DNA from: Nelumbo lutea
Lineage: Eukaryota; Streptophyta; Magnoliopsida; Proteales; Nelumbonaceae
DNA length: 64,000 bases
Assembly (NCBI GenBank): GCA_022828595.1
Contig: JAKGHH010000001.1
Location: 210,255,848 to 210,319,847, forward strand
Reading direction: 5' to 3'
The position numbers and the translations under genes are program-made. The notes under the pieces are model-generated. The model was not told the origin of the DNA. It did not search any database and saw only the letters and a program-made list of their open reading frames with translations. Position 1 is the stretch's first letter; every line of letters starts with the position of its first letter. Positions 12,004-24,612 of this stretch are shown one piece after another.

Positions 12004-13502
12004 TTGTCATTATTTGTTACTTGCATGGATACTTTCTTAAATTAGTTGTCATTGTTCTTGGACTTGAACCAAACCATAATTATCGAGGTTTATGGGTTTT
12101 AGTCATTTGATTGTTTTCTTATGGATTTAATGATCTAATTAATTGATTACATTGGTAAAACCATAATTCATTAAGCTTTTTAGTTTTAATTTTCTTGGGA
12201 TATATGAGTCTGATAAAATTGACTTTTGAAATGTAATATCCATTTTCTTGAGTTCTCAATTTCTTTTTTATCTCAGTTACAATTGTAGTCTTAACATGAA
12301 AATATAGTCTTTTTTTTGTTGATTTAAAATTATAAATTACCAAATTTCCTCAGTAACATAATCTTTTTATTTTCCTTCTAAAAAAATTAGAAAGTTTTAA
12401 ATTCCACATAGTTCCTTTTTATTTATATTGGCATGCGGCCACAGGAAGTAATTAGCTAGACAAAATGTGCAAACAAAGCAAATTAACATATATGACCCCA
12501 AATAACGCAAAAAAAAAGGCCATAAATAAATTAATAAGAAGATGCATTGTTGGAAGCTCAACCATCACACAATGTGGCCAAACAAAGTCCTTTTGTGTGA
12601 ATAGTTTTGAGGTGAAAAAAAAAAAAAGTACACACTTCAAAGACATCTCTAGGGTATAGAAAATGTCAATCCATAGATCTCTTTCTATGGATAAATGGTG
12701 ATGTTAGCTGTTCTTCTCTACATCACTGAAAAGAAATAATTAGTTTATAAATCATCTTCCCCACATAAGTAAAATGCATGCACATGCATATATGTCTATT
12801 CATGTGTACCCCCTTGATCAGACAATTTGGTGGAGAGAGAGAGAGTACTACACATTAGAGGACAGCGGAATTGGGGGTGGGGCAAAAGAGGGTGCATGTG
12901 AGGCCCATTGGCCATACCACATAGAGAGTGCAATTCTATGAGTTTAATCCCATGTCTCTTATTTTGAGGGGTGCCAAGTGATCATTGAGTCTTGACAACT
13001 AGGTCATCAGCAAAAGAAAGATGAGATTCATCTACATAATTATTGGCCTTTCTTTTGTTTTCTCCATTTATTTCTGCTTCTTGTGATTTTGTTTTTATTT
13101 TTCTTTTCTTTATTTTTTTTTGTTTGAAGTAAGTGATTGTATTTTTGGGGTTGTAAAATACATGATAAGTGATCATGTGAATATGACATCCAACCATATG
13201 CAATCTACCTTCAACTTGGTCTAGTAGATGTTTTTATTGGGCATTGGCTTGTATTGGTATGTTTGGTATCCAACATCTCATTATATTAGTATAAAAGCTT
13301 GTACCAGAAAAGGTATTACAGTGCAAGATCATGGGTGCATAGATACAACACAAGTAGGTCCTAAGGTTATATTCCACATCCAATACATACACGATGTCAG
13401 TAGTTTTCTTTTGTGGTAGACCCAACAACATTAAGACATCTTCATCATTTTGCTTCTCAAGAAATTAAAAAAAAAAAAAAAACAATTCATGGCAAAACAT
13501 AT
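12004..13502. other. intergenic, nothing recognised
   Basis: AT-rich. Open frames are under 75 codons and low in complexity. A short hairpin (ATCCATAGA/TCTATGGAT near 12670-12693) is too small to call an RNA gene. Confidence 0.45.
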
Positions 13503-13678
13503 GGTGCATCCGTGCATCATGCAGCAAAATATGTATTTGATTGAATGCAATGGTAAGTACATCTTGTTAAATGTAAAGTATATTTCTTAAACCGTGAATC
13601 AATGAAAATTAAAGAGATTTTTAATCTGATTGGTTAATATCTAGATTTAACATACAACCAATATTAGTGAATGCATCC
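13503..13678 (-). mobile_element. MITE of the GTGCATYCACT family, inverted copy
   Basis: Read on the - strand this matches 17559-17731 and the disrupted copy at 14018-15225: 'gcattcactaatattggttg', then 'gattggttaatatc'-type sequence, then 'ggatgcaccat'. It is about 175 bp and non-coding. Confidence 0.65.
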
Positions 13679-14067
13679 TAAATGAATTCAAAATGAATAG
13701 ATAGAGTCCTTACGGCCCTCTAATGAATGTGATGAGATGGGAGATTTGGTATCAAATTAAATATTGCCTTCATGAGAACCTAGAGGTAGTTTAAAGAGAT
13801 GATGAATAGAAGAAAATGTCACCTAAAGTATATGGATCAAAGGTCAATGATTGCACCAATGAATAAAAAGAGTGAATTTGTTGTAAAATTCAAATCCAAC
13901 CCAATTAAGGCAATGTGATTCAATCTGTTTATAATTGGATAATGTGAACCCACCTCAATATGATTAACAATATCTAGTATATTAAACATTGTTAATTTAA
14001 TTTAGAGTTCAGTTACTGTGCATTCACTAACATTCGCTGCATGTTAGATACAAATCTCAACCAGTCC

Positions 14068-14841
14068 TACGGCTGTAAGTCGGGCCGGGTTAGGTCGGGC
14101 TGAGACCAATCCTAGTTCAATCCTAAGTTCTAGACCCTCAACCCTAACCCTAACCCAATCCGACTTTTAACCCGACCTACCCAACCCTAGCCCTAACCCT
14201 AACTAAATTCCTTCAACCCTAATCAAACCCAACCTAACCCAAAGTCAACTTCGGGTTGGGCTGGGCTCAGGTTGAGCCCAATCTAACCTTCTTCCCATCC
14301 TTAAAATCTTGTAGAACTTCTTAATCTTAGATCTTAACTCAACTTTCATTACATATATTCATCCTATATTTTATTAGTATTTATTTGTTGATGTTTTTAT
14401 TGATTCTTTAAGTACAAAATTCAGAAAAGAAAATGTTTGAAATAACTATAGTTTATTATGATGACTTATAATAGATCTTTTTTGGGCAACAAGCTATATA
14501 TGGGTGGCAAACAATAGAGAAGAGATAAAGAATAAAATATTCAAAAACATAAAACATGCTATGGAGGTTTTAGTATTTCCAATTAGGATTAAGTGAAGTG
14601 ATTATCTTAAATGAAATAAATGATAGTATGTGGTAGTGGCTATACAACTATCATGCATTTAAACAAATCAATGTATGATCATATATATATATATATATAT
14701 ATATGACATGTACCAAGGGGTCAACCCTAGCCCAACCCAAAATAATTCCAGGTTCATATATTTCAACCCTAACCCTAACCCAACCCAACCCAACCCAGTT
14801 AGGGTTGGGTTCAGGCTAGCCCGGCTCAAGTTGCAGCCTTA
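14068..14841. mobile_element. hAT-like MITE with perfect 8-bp target duplication, 774 bp
   Basis: The left end TACGGCTGTAAGTCGGGCCG and the right end CCCGGCTCAAGTTGCAGCCTTA are inverted repeats. ACCAGTCC occurs exactly on both sides (14060-14067 and 14842-14849). The arms carry CCCTAAC and CAACCC runs that resemble telomere repeats but belong to the element. Confidence 0.9.
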
Positions 14842-14974
14842 ACCAGTCCCATTAAAGTTTGTTTACTTTGTATTGATTTACATTTTACAAAGTATACTTT
14901 TACATTTAATAAGGTGTAATTACCATCATGTTCAACCAATCACATCTTTTGCTATATGGTGCAATGGATGAACT

Positions 14975-15217
14975 CAAAGGTTCAAAATTTTGGTACGTGC
15001 CGGATCGTATTGATTGGTACGTATTGTATTAAGGGCTTCCCAATACACCCCTATAGGGGGTGTTTCAGGGTTTAACCCAATTCAGGGGGTAGATAGGCCT
15101 TAAACTGACCCCTTTGAACCAGGTTTAAAAAAAAAATCTAAAAAAAGGGAGTGAACCCCAATACAGTCCGATATACCCCTACCAGCGTACTGGGCTGTAT
15201 TGATATTTTGAACCTTG
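14975..15217. mobile_element. MITE of the CAAGGTTCAAAAT family, 243 bp
   Basis: It begins CAAAGGTTCAAAATTTTGG and ends GATATTTTGAACCTTG. The flanks GATGAACT (14967-14974) and GATGCACC (15218-15225) match at 6 of 8 positions. GATGCACC is also the sequence of the uninterrupted relative near 17724-17731. It is the same family as 61001-61227. Confidence 0.75.
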
Positions 15218-15817
15218 GATGCACCATATGTTTTTCCTTTAATTTATTAATATAACACAAAGTATATTATTCTCAAGGAATCATTAACCTAAAAGCTTAA
15301 TAAGCTATTAGGTAAAGTCCCTTAATAAGCTTTTGTTTTTCAATATGCCCCCCCTCAAACGAAAGTTCATCAGGCTTGAAGTGTGGACAAACATAGGCTC
15401 ACCCATACCTTGTGCTGAAATTTAATTAGTGGGGGCAATGAGGATTGAACATTAGACCACTTGGCCAATAGTCTCTAATACCATCTCAAGAAGCTATTCA
15501 ACTTAAAAGCTTGAGTTGTTAGCTGAGGTCACTGAGTAGGTCTTTGTTCTCTAGCAATTTTACTAGTGGTTTCATGGAAAGAGTGTTGTAAAAAACAATA
15601 GACAGTTGCTCCACAATGAGGCTTGGATCAGACTAAAAATCAGACTGTTCGCTAGTCCATAATTTTTCTGATTAGTTGGATGGTTAGCATATTCATCCCG
15701 TGAGAATTGTCATTTAACCAACCAAACCTAGAAAGGTTACTGTGAGAGGTTAAAGTATACAAAAACATTACCAATGTAACATGTTTAGCCCTATAATGCT
15801 TCTATGATGATGAGAAG

Positions 15818-16223
15818 GGTAAATTATAGATTAGTACCCTGTACTTTGGGATAGTGATAGATAGGTATTCTAAACTTTCAATTACAACACTTGAGTACCC
15901 TGAACTCTCAAAAATAGACACTTAAGCCCATCCGTTAATATTCTGTCAGTTAAACATTACATAATACAAAAAATACCCTTCTCCATGATGACATTCTCAC
16001 ATAAACAACAAATAACATATTCAAATTTCCCGACAATAACATTCTCTCGTGCTGCTTTTACTCAGTAGAATAATCTCAAAACATACATGAAAAATGATAT
16101 TTTTAACATTATGTAATGTTTTAACTAAAGGAATACTAATGGATTGACTAATTGTCTATTTTTGAGAGTTGATGGCACTCATGGATTGACTAATTGAAGA
16201 ATACCAAAGTCTGTAATTTATCC
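15818..16223. mobile_element. probable MITE (GGTAAATTATAGA ends), about 406 bp
   Basis: The left end GGTAAATTATAGATTAGTAC and the right end CAAAGTCTGTAATTTATCC are inverted. The flanks (ATGAGAAG and ATGAAAAT) match at 6 of 8. The interior reads 'ccctgtactttgggatagtg', a theme typical of plant MITEs. It is non-coding. Confidence 0.55.
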
Positions 16224-17558
16224 ATGAAAATTCGTAAAAAGAGTTGGTACAAGAAAAGTATTTGATATTTCTTATTTTCTTATATATAGACCACAGTAAG
16301 CTACTTGGTGTTGGTGTTGATAACGTGTGCATTGTAGGCGCCATTGGTTCCTTACATTGCACAACCCCCAAGGCTGTTTTTGGTTTAGAAAAAAAAAAAA
16401 AAGAGAAATAGAAAGTTGATAGAAAATTTTTAAGGAATTTTAACATATTTTGTTAAAAGCATGAACATGAACTCTCTCTCATGTCATGAGTGCAAACTGT
16501 AGCTCGGCCTTCACCGACTGAATTTAGTAGAGAGCAAGGACAAAAGAACGACCCAACCAACCCACCATGGCCACTCCTCACTCGCCCATGGATCGACCCA
16601 ACCACCTCTCTTACTGTTTTTGTACAGCCCCAGGATTTGGTGAACTCGACCACCACCTCTTACTTTAATTTAATTTCCTCTTTCTTGGTCTCCTGCAGCT
16701 CCTGTTCACTAATGGTGATGTTTGTCAACTAGCTTAATTAAATAACGTATCCTGTTTCACCAACTTCTGTAAACGTTTAAATAGAATAGTGGGTGCCAAT
16801 GGAGATGAGCTAGCGTTGCACCCATCTTCCTCTTGTCTTATCAGGTAGATTGGAATGGATCAAATTGGTCCATCTTCAGATCCAGTTCTACTGTTTATGT
16901 TGTTTGAAATTTGGGTTCCTCTATAAATTATTGAAATAATTTAATATTGCAATGATTCATTGACTCCTTTCCACGTATGGAACTTGGAAAGATCCATGCA
17001 TGATGCAACTCTGTTATGCATTTGTGCTAGCTCAACATTTTCTTTTTCTTTGGTCTCCCTTAAATACTATGGTCAATATTAGTGTCCTAATCCACCTGAA
17101 ACCATAAAAATGGAGAATATAAAAAGAAAGAAAATTAAAGGGAAGTATTTATTAACTACTATATTATATATACGCAAATTATGGTAGGAAAATTAGTTGA
17201 ACTCTCAACTCTACATAAGCCCATCAATTTTGATGGTATTGTTGCAGCTATCTATTTAATGTTTTTTAATGTTTAAATAAACTAACAAAACCCATAAATA
17301 AAAGAACAAAAATATTAAAATTCATGTATATTAAGTTCTTAGTTTATATTTCAGTATTATAAACAAATTTAGGTGTACTAATCTTGAATTTAGGTTAAGA
17401 TGCCAACTAATTGGATCTCATTTATTAGTTATTAAATGTTAACAAGTCTTAAATTTCTGAAGGGTTTGTCTTAAGTGTATTCACTTTTATCACCCTGTCC
17501 TCTAAGAATGTTAACTACTAAAACATTTATTATTTTAAAAGTTTGAGAGTCAAACTCG
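16224..17558. other. intergenic, nothing recognised
   Basis: The open frames near 16453-16732 on both strands read through the same C/T-rich stretch and match no family I know. No splice-linked coding pattern is seen. Confidence 0.45.
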
Positions 17559-17731
17559 TTACATTCATTAATATTGGCTGCATGTTAAATCTAATCTCAA
17601 TCAATCACGTTAAAGTCTGCTTACTTTTTACTGATTGTGTTTTATAAAATATGCTTTCACATTTTAACAATGTGTATTTACCCTTCGATCAATCATGTCT
17701 TTAATTTGTTGTACAGTACAGTGGATGCACC
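17559..17731 (+). mobile_element. GTGCATYCACT-family MITE, uninterrupted copy
   Basis: From 'ttacattcattaatattggctgc' to 'gtggatgcacc'. It is collinear with 13503-13678 (inverted) and with 14018-15225 after its insertions are removed. It is non-coding. Confidence 0.65.
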
Positions 17732-18180
17732 ATGGATTTCAGCAAAAATGCTAATATAGTTCTACCAAGAGGAATTCTACAAGTTGATGCAACTATTAGA
17801 AACAGCCTTATAGACATGGGTGGGAGCTATGAAATTAAAGACCTACCATCAAATGTCTTTTGATGAGACCTGTCATGTCTGTGGACCCAATAAATTTACT
17901 AGCATTCTACATTTCCCTCTACTCTCTATTTCTCTTTTATTTTTTATCAAACCAAGCATACCCTAATTGAATCAATGTTTAAAAGAACATACATGGGGTT
18001 TGAACCAAGAAAGAATTGGTGTACATCAAATGAAACTTTCCAATTTATTACAACTTTGTACCTTAACTATAGTACTTGAGACATCATAACAAAAACGATA
18101 TTTCCAACTATTCAATCAATCTATATTTGTAGTTGTGGTTACACAATCCTTTTCAATCGAGGTTCATAAGTGGCCAATGC

Positions 18181-18217
<37 letters not shown>

Positions 18218-19336
18218 CAACATGCTATCATATATTTCCAAAGCAAGTTTTCAAAAAGAAAAGACATTTTATTGGGTTATAGCAGATATAAATGGTAACT
18301 CTAAGTAATACTTTTTTTCTTTATTGTCTTTTTTTTTTTTTTTTAAGTTTTAGGTTGGCATATGATATTGGTTTTGGATTGATATAGAAACTTGATCGAG
18401 TTTCAAGTTTCCTACTTGAACTACTTGACTCAAGTCGATACTGGACAACTTGATTCAGTTATAAAATTAATATAAAATTTATAAATAAAAATATATTATG
18501 AAATTTGATTATAAATTTATTTATTTAAGTTATAAATAATTTAATATCAAGAATCAATTTCTATTTATATTGTGAATAAAAATGCATTAAAATTAATATT
18601 TTATTATATACTTGACTAGGTTATGAGCCACTTGAGTCGTTGGATAGTATGAAGCTTGAAGTCAAGTTTGACTAACCACTCAACTCACTCGAGTTGGATT
18701 TTACCAATAAATCGAAAAGAAAACTTGCTCAAACTTGATTATCCATGGGTGAAAATTTAATATTTAGTGAACCGAGCTCGAATAGATCCCAAATAGGCTT
18801 AGCTCAATAGCTCACTTACATTTTAAACCTAGATAAGGGCAAGCTTTCCACATCATGAATGCCAATGAAATCACTAATTTCGCTAGCCGGGTCTCTATAT
18901 GGGTCAGAGCTCCATTACATATGTACAACAATCTTACTAAGTCGAAAACATTTTTCTTTTTTCATCTAGTGTATGGCTCAATGTTTTCAACTCCTTATTG
19001 ATACATCTAGTCAGACCTATCAATTTGCCACCCAATCAGTTATCTGGTTTGTGTCAACCCCTAACCTGCCATTTTATAGAAAGATTATTGACATAATCAA
19101 TAATCCATTGATCCAAACTGATGAATCATTGACCCATTTAATAGGTTCATGGTTTTCATATTATCTTATATTATAATTTTTCTTGATGCTGTTGTAATCC
19201 CCCCTTCACATATTTAATTATTAAATTATATTTTTGAAACTAAAATTCCATGGCTCTAAAATGCAAGTTAAGTATATATAATTAATCTACTTATTTCATA
19301 TATCTATTTCTTAAAAAAAATCTTAAGTGAATTAAA

Positions 19337-19381
<45 letters not shown>

Positions 19382-20220
19382 TATATTTTGTGGTTACGAA
19401 TTTATGATACATGAATAAGGGAAAAGGGCATTTGGTTTAAAAAAAAATCCTTTATTTCACAGAAATGCTTTCTCATGATGTCCTCTAAGAAAATTGGCCA
19501 ATTAATAGCCATGAATTGTTTCTAGTTAATAAAGAAGAAGTAAACAAAAGGGAAAATATTAAACTAGGAATTTTATTTTCTTTTCAACATTTTATTTTTT
19601 CTTTCTCAGAAAAATCAGTAAGATAATAGACTGTAGCTGAAACCCTTGACTACTGAAAAAACAATACCTAGATTTCAGGGAGAAGATAACAATTAAATCC
19701 ATAAAATATTAGTGAAAGAATAGCTTACTATCTTCCCCTTTTTTACATAATGTAAAAAACAAGCAACCCCACAACTTAATTAGAGGGGATTTTGAATTCC
19801 ACGGGCTAGAAATTCCCAAACAGAAGAAATCTGTTAACAAAGAGGGATTGGAGCCCAAAATATTAATTTATTCATGGATCATTTGATCCCTCAAGGCTTC
19901 AAATGGCCGTTTTATCTTCACAAAAAGAAAAAAAAATAAGAACAAATATTTATTATAAAGAAAAAAGGAGAAGGCTGGATTTATTTCACTCAACCAGATG
20001 AGAGAAGACCACGGAAGCTTCAAAAAAGGCCTTCCTCCCCGTCAGGCCCAAATCCAGAGTCTTTTGTTTTTCTGTCTACGTCAAAGCCCAAATCCCTCCC
20101 CCCTTAGGCCCTATCAAGTATCAACACCCCCCTCCCCCCCACTACCAGACAAAATCAACTTTCCACTAAATACCCCGTTATTTATGTAAAATATAAATCC
20201 CACCCACAGCCACCGTACAG
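17732..20220. other. intergenic, distal upstream of CYP707A
   Basis: AT-rich, with (AT)n tracts at about 18183-18213 and 19340-19379 and poly-A/T runs. No gene is recognised. From about 20000 the composition turns C-rich toward the promoter. Confidence 0.5.
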
Positions 20221-20226
20221 CACGTG
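20221..20226. promoter_or_regulatory. distal CACGTG box upstream of CYP707A
   Basis: CACGTG followed by GAGG, about 640 bp before the start codon. The palindrome is a plant bZIP/bHLH binding core (G-box). Function is inferred from position only. Confidence 0.4.
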
Positions 20227-20497
20227 GAGGGTATTTTCACAATTTCACTCCCCGAATACATCCCACCGCTCCCTCACGTTCAACGGACACTGCTGCAAAA
20301 CCCGGATTGCCAGATTGGATACAGAGCATATTTCCAAAAGTACCCTTCGGTTTATTGTCTATGGACGAAAATGCTCCTCCCAGGGTAACTAAAGCCACAG
20401 AGAAATAGAGAATCCTCTGTGACCGAGTACTGCAGATAAGGATCTGGTGTGTTGTGTTCTGGTCTTGGGTGTTGGGTTGGGTTGGGTTGTGTCCCCT

Positions 20498-20517
20498 TCT
20501 CTCTCTCTCTCTCTCTC
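20498..20517. repeat. (CT)n microsatellite in the CYP707A promoter
   Basis: A pure CT run inside a wider C/T-rich region (about 20490-20580). Pyrimidine patches of this kind are common in plant core promoters. Confidence 0.7.
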
Positions 20518-20633
20518 CCTAGTCCCTCTCTATCTCTCCATCTCTCCTCCCTCCCTCCAACTTTCTCTCTCCTCTGGGCAGTGAGGCACGCAGTCAGGGT
20601 CAACAGGGTCACACGCTCTCTCTAACCAACTGC

Positions 20634-20639
20634 CACGTG
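20634..20639. promoter_or_regulatory. ABRE-type G-box upstream of CYP707A
   Basis: TGCCACGTGC on + reads GCACGTGGCA on -, which contains CACGTGGC, matching the ABRE consensus (C/T)ACGTGGC. It lies about 110 bp upstream of the TATA box. ABREs bind AREB/ABF bZIP factors, so the site could let the substrate hormone induce its own catabolic enzyme. The match is seen in sequence; the regulation is inferred. Confidence 0.55.
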
Positions 20640-20748
20640 CTCCTCCCTCTCCCTTCACAGCTCTCTCTTTTACAAGACATGAGCTGGAGAGAGATTCCCT
20701 CGGTGGAAATCGAGCTGGAATTTTGAGGAGATGAAGGCCTCCTCTACC

Positions 20749-20756
20749 TATAAATA
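20749..20756 (+). promoter_or_regulatory. TATA box of CYP707A
   Basis: TATAAATA lies 106 bp before the ATG, implying a short 5' leader of about 75-85 nt. The leader holds no ATG before the chosen start at 20862. Confidence 0.65.
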
Positions 20757-20861
20757 CCATCTCCCTCACTTGACTTCTCCACACACCACACACCCTTTTA
20801 CGTTCAATCATCAGAAATCCAACCAGTTATTCCACAAATCCAACTTCTCATCGATACCAGC

Positions 20862-23166
20862 ATGGATACACCCATGTTTTCAGTTGCTGCTGCGTCACCC
20901 TTCTGGGTCTTTGCTTCTCTGCTCTCTCTGTTTCTCCTCCTCTTCACTCTCGCCCGAGTGTTCATCTCCGGCCGCCGAAGTTTGCCATTGCCGCCAGGCA
21001 CCATGGGTTGGCCTTATATAGGAGAAACCTTTCAGCTCTACTCTCAAAACCCAAATGTCTTCTTCGCTTCCAAAGTGAAGAGGTTGGTCTCTTTGTTAGT
21101 TAGTTAGCGACTTAGCTCAGCTCTTTTGTGCACTGATGATAATAATACAGTCTTCCTCTCTTCTGTTTTTTTTTTTTTTTTTTTCTGATTAATGGGTTTT
21201 TTTTATAGGTATGGGAAGATATTCAAGACTCATGTTCTGGGATGTCCCTGTGTGATGATTTCGAGCCCAGAAGCTGCAAAGTTTATCTTGGTCACCAAAT
21301 CTCATCTCTTCAAGCCTACATTCCCTGCAAGCAAAGAGAGGATGTTGGGCAGACAAGCCATCTTCTTTCATCAGGGACCCTATCACATGAAATTGAGAAA
21401 GATTGTTATGAGGGCTGTCATGCCTGAGGCAATCAAGAACATCGTCTCTGATGTCGAGACGATTGCTGTCAGTTGTCTCCAGTCGTGGGATGGCCAGTTG
21501 ATCAATACTTTCCAAGAAATGAAGACGGTGAGTTTCCAGAAAGCTCTCTGCTTTTGCCGAGGAAAAGCAGAGATGAATCCATCTTTGTCTCTGGCTTCTT
21601 TTCCCCTGTTTTCCTCTGTTTTTACCTTCACTGGAAGGGAGGACAGGGCACCAATCACCAATAAATAGAGCACAGCTTGGCAAGCTTGGCTTCTACTAGA
21701 TATGGGTTCTGGATGTTTTATGATTTCATGCCAAACTGTTCTTCTGGGTACTGATCTGATTCTGGCTCCTCTTGCAGTATACATACAATGTAGGACTGCA
21801 TTCCATATTTGGAAAGGAAGGGACTCTCTATAGAGAAGAGCTGAAAAGGTGCTACTACATTCTTGAGAGGGGCTACAATTCAATGCCCATCAACCTTCCG
21901 GGAACTCTCTTCAACAAAGCTATGAAGGCCAGAAAAGAGCTGTCTCAGATCGTAGCCAAAATCCTCCATTCCAGGAGGCAGAGCAAGGAAGAAAGAAACG
22001 ACCTGCTTGGGTCCTTCATGGATGAGAAAGAAGGCCTCACTGATGAACAAATTGCAGACAACGTAATTGGAGTCATATTCGCTGCCAGAGACACCACAGC
22101 CAGTGTTTTGACATGGATTGTCAAGTACCTGGGAGAGAACCCAAGTGTCCTACAAACTGTCACTGTAAGCAACTAAGTCCCACCCATGAAAACATCTCTG
22201 TTTCTTCTGACTTTCCTTTCCATGAGAGAACAAAACCAGGAATGCTTTTAAAAAATTAATGGGTTTCGTGGGCTGGTTTTGGCTTTACAGGAAGAGCAAG
22301 AGTCCATAATGAAGAGCAAGGAGAATGGAGGTGAAGACAAGAGTTTGACTTGGGCAGACACCAGGAAGATGCCAATAAGCTCAAGAGTTATACAGGAGAC
22401 TCTGAGAGTAGCCTCAATTCTTTCTTTCACTTTCAGAGAAGCGGTTGAAGATGTTGAATATGGAGGTTGGTGTTCAATCATAAATATATTAAAGTAAATT
22501 AAGATGTCCATATTTTATTTTCTTTTTTTTTTTGTTTTTTCTTTCCAGAAATAAGTCCTTTTCTTTTCTCTTCTTTTTCTATTTTGATGTCATAATCTGC
22601 ATTGCTTTGTCTTTTTTACCTCCTTTCAGGGTATCTTATACCAAAAGGGTGGAAAGTTTTACCACTTTTCAGGAACATTCATCACAGCCCAGACAATTTT
22701 CCAGATCCTGAGAAATTTGATCCCTCCAGATTTGAGGTAAAAATAAACATTTATTATCATTACTATTACTTTTTTCTTACTTTCATATTTACTGTTTTAT
22801 TCCAAAGGACTTGAACTAAGGTCAGTTTTCTCTCTCTCTGATCACCAGGTTGCTCCAAAACCCAACACATTCATGCCATTTGGAAATGGGGCACACTCTT
22901 GCCCTGGGAATGAGTTAGCCAAGTTGGAGATCTTGGTCCTTCTGCATCATTTGACCACAAAGTACAGGTAACCCATCCAAACAGCCCACGACTTTTCAAT
23001 AATAGTAGGCAAAATCAAGTTTCCTATTGTATGATGTTTACTGATTTTTTTTTTTTCTATTTGCAATTACAGGTGGTCTATGGTGGGACCACACAATGGA
23101 ATCCAGTATGGCCCATTTGCTTTGCCTCAAAATGGCCTGCCCATTAGATTATTTTCAAAATCATGA
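20862..23166 (+). CDS. CYP707A: cytochrome P450 CYP707A, abscisic acid 8'-hydroxylase
   Basis: Spliced CDS of seven exons: 20862-21082, 21209-21527, 21778-22164, 22291-22465, 22630-22736, 22849-22967 and 23073-23166. Every intron begins GT and ends AG, and all phases join, giving 473 codons plus TGA, the usual CYP707A length. The protein has an N-terminal membrane anchor (about residues 12-35), the hinge [11 protein letters not shown], the I-helix oxygen-binding AARDTTAS (282-289), the K-helix ETLR (345-348) and the heme loop [10 protein letters not shown] with the ligand Cys at 421. The stretches [20 protein letters not shown] and [11 protein letters not shown] are typical of CYP707A rather than other CYP85-clan enzymes. 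The family hydroxylates ABA at C-8' in the endoplasmic reticulum, and the product cyclises to phaseic acid. The gene looks intact. The paralogue number (A1-A4) cannot be set from sequence alone. Confidence 0.95.
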
Positions 23167-24612
23167 AAGTCCAGAGTCTAAACAGACAAAATGGATACTG
23201 GTGTTTTTAGTTCTTTCCATAAATAGGTTGCCTTCTGAAGAGAGAAGGCTAGGACTACTGAGAACTTTCCCAAAGAAACTGAGAAATCCTTCACTGTTTT
23301 CAGCCAGAAGACAAGACATGGAAAGAATAGGAAATTTTAGGAAAGGAAGATAAGAAAGGGAAACAAGTGCAAACAAAGAGCCTTCCAAACCAAAAGAAAT
23401 GGAACTTCAAGGAAACAGAAAATGCATGCAATTGGAAACAAGCTCTCTTTCTACTTTCTTACTCTCAATTTTGTAAATAATGAGAAGAAAACACTTCTCT
23501 TTGTGGGGTTCAAGTAGGTAGCTGGTTGCTCAACCCAAAAAAAAAAAAAAAAAAGTAGGTAGCTGGTTATAGTTGAATGTCAGGTTCTTGGGTTAGTCTA
23601 AACCCATGTTCCATTAATGCTTATAAATAAAAATCAACATAGAAGACAAGCAGAAAGACCTCATGTATTATTATTTTCATTTCTTTTATGTTGTTCTGTT
23701 TTCACCAATGAGAGATAATAGATTGATCAATTGTTCTTTAACCAAAAATATATTGCTAATTAAAACATTAACATACTGTACGTAACTACTAACTTGATCA
23801 TGAATTAGTATGACATAACAAGTTAACAGTGTGGAATGAACAGACATGTTCTTAAGCTATCACTGAAAAATACTCCTTCACTGTTGATTCCTCGAATTGG
23901 AATAAGTATGATTATTTCTTTTGTTACACTATCTAAATGGAACGGAATGGCGAAACAGGATTCATGTAGCCGAGTCAAGCCGATTTAGACGATGATGATG
24001 ATCCAAACAGTAAGAACATGGAACAATTATGCTCTCAAGAGTTGACTTCATGCTAACAACTTGTGATAAATAACCAATATTCAGCAATTTATTCTCATAC
24101 CATTAAAATCCGGGTTGAAAGAACATTCAAACTAAAGTGAGACAAGAACAGTGGAATGATTTAAACATGGCCATCTTATTAATTTCAGACGTGGGTCTTG
24201 GGAACAAAATGTACTAGAAGAGTCTGTCCTGTTTTTCTAATCAGATATGAAGGAGAAGGTCAAAAGAGTAGATGGAAAGTTCTTTATGATCATAACTAAT
24301 GTTCTGTTCACATTAAGCTGACACTGTATTTTTCTCACTTGGGCAGGATATATTCTGTGTTGAATTAATTAGACCAACTAACTTTGAGAACCACCAATCT
24401 ATATGTAGAATTAGGGACTCTCCACTAGTTCTTGATCTCTAGTTAATTCAGAAAAGTTAATAAAAGATTGCAACTTGAGATCACTAATTATTAACCACTC
24501 TTTTAGAGTAGTGCTTTGGCATCCCTTATTCATTTAAGTTGAACAGCTGTGTCACCCTTATTGTTCTATAATACATCAAATACAACACAACACTTTGATT
24601 TGTAGTTATTGC
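23167..24612. other. CYP707A 3' region and intergenic
   Basis: The 3' UTR presumably occupies the first few hundred bases, but no single polyadenylation signal stands out (AATAAA-like sequence near 23625). A short 'gtaggtagctggtt' repeat brackets a poly-A run at 23515-23567. No further gene is seen. Confidence 0.45.

Larger units (their letters stand above)
14018..15225 (+). mobile_element. GTGCATYCACT-family MITE split by two nested MITEs
   Basis: The outer copy starts GTGCATTCACTAAC and ends GATGCACC. Removing 14068-14841 and 14975-15217 leaves a sequence collinear with the uninterrupted relative at 17559-17731 ('ctgcatgtta', 'ctcaaycartc', 'ttactgattg', 'ggatgcacc'). The relative serves as a natural empty site for both insertions. 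Confidence 0.75.

Noticed and set aside
12667..12693. Small hairpin ATCCATAGA/TCTATGGAT as a microRNA precursor
   Set aside because: The stem is only about 9-10 bp, far shorter than plant microRNA precursors.
14130..14230. CCCTAAC-rich runs resembling interstitial telomere repeats (also 14763-14800)
   Set aside because: They lie in the two arms of the MITE at 14068-14841 and are mirrored by its inverted half, so they are element sequence.
20352..20811. Overlapping - strand open frames in the CYP707A promoter
   Set aside because: They come from C/T-rich promoter DNA read backwards; the residues are low-complexity Arg, Glu and Gly.
21189..21883. Open frames of 160+ codons on the - strand across CYP707A exons 2 and 3
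   Set aside because: They are shadows of the spliced P450 gene and carry no family motif.
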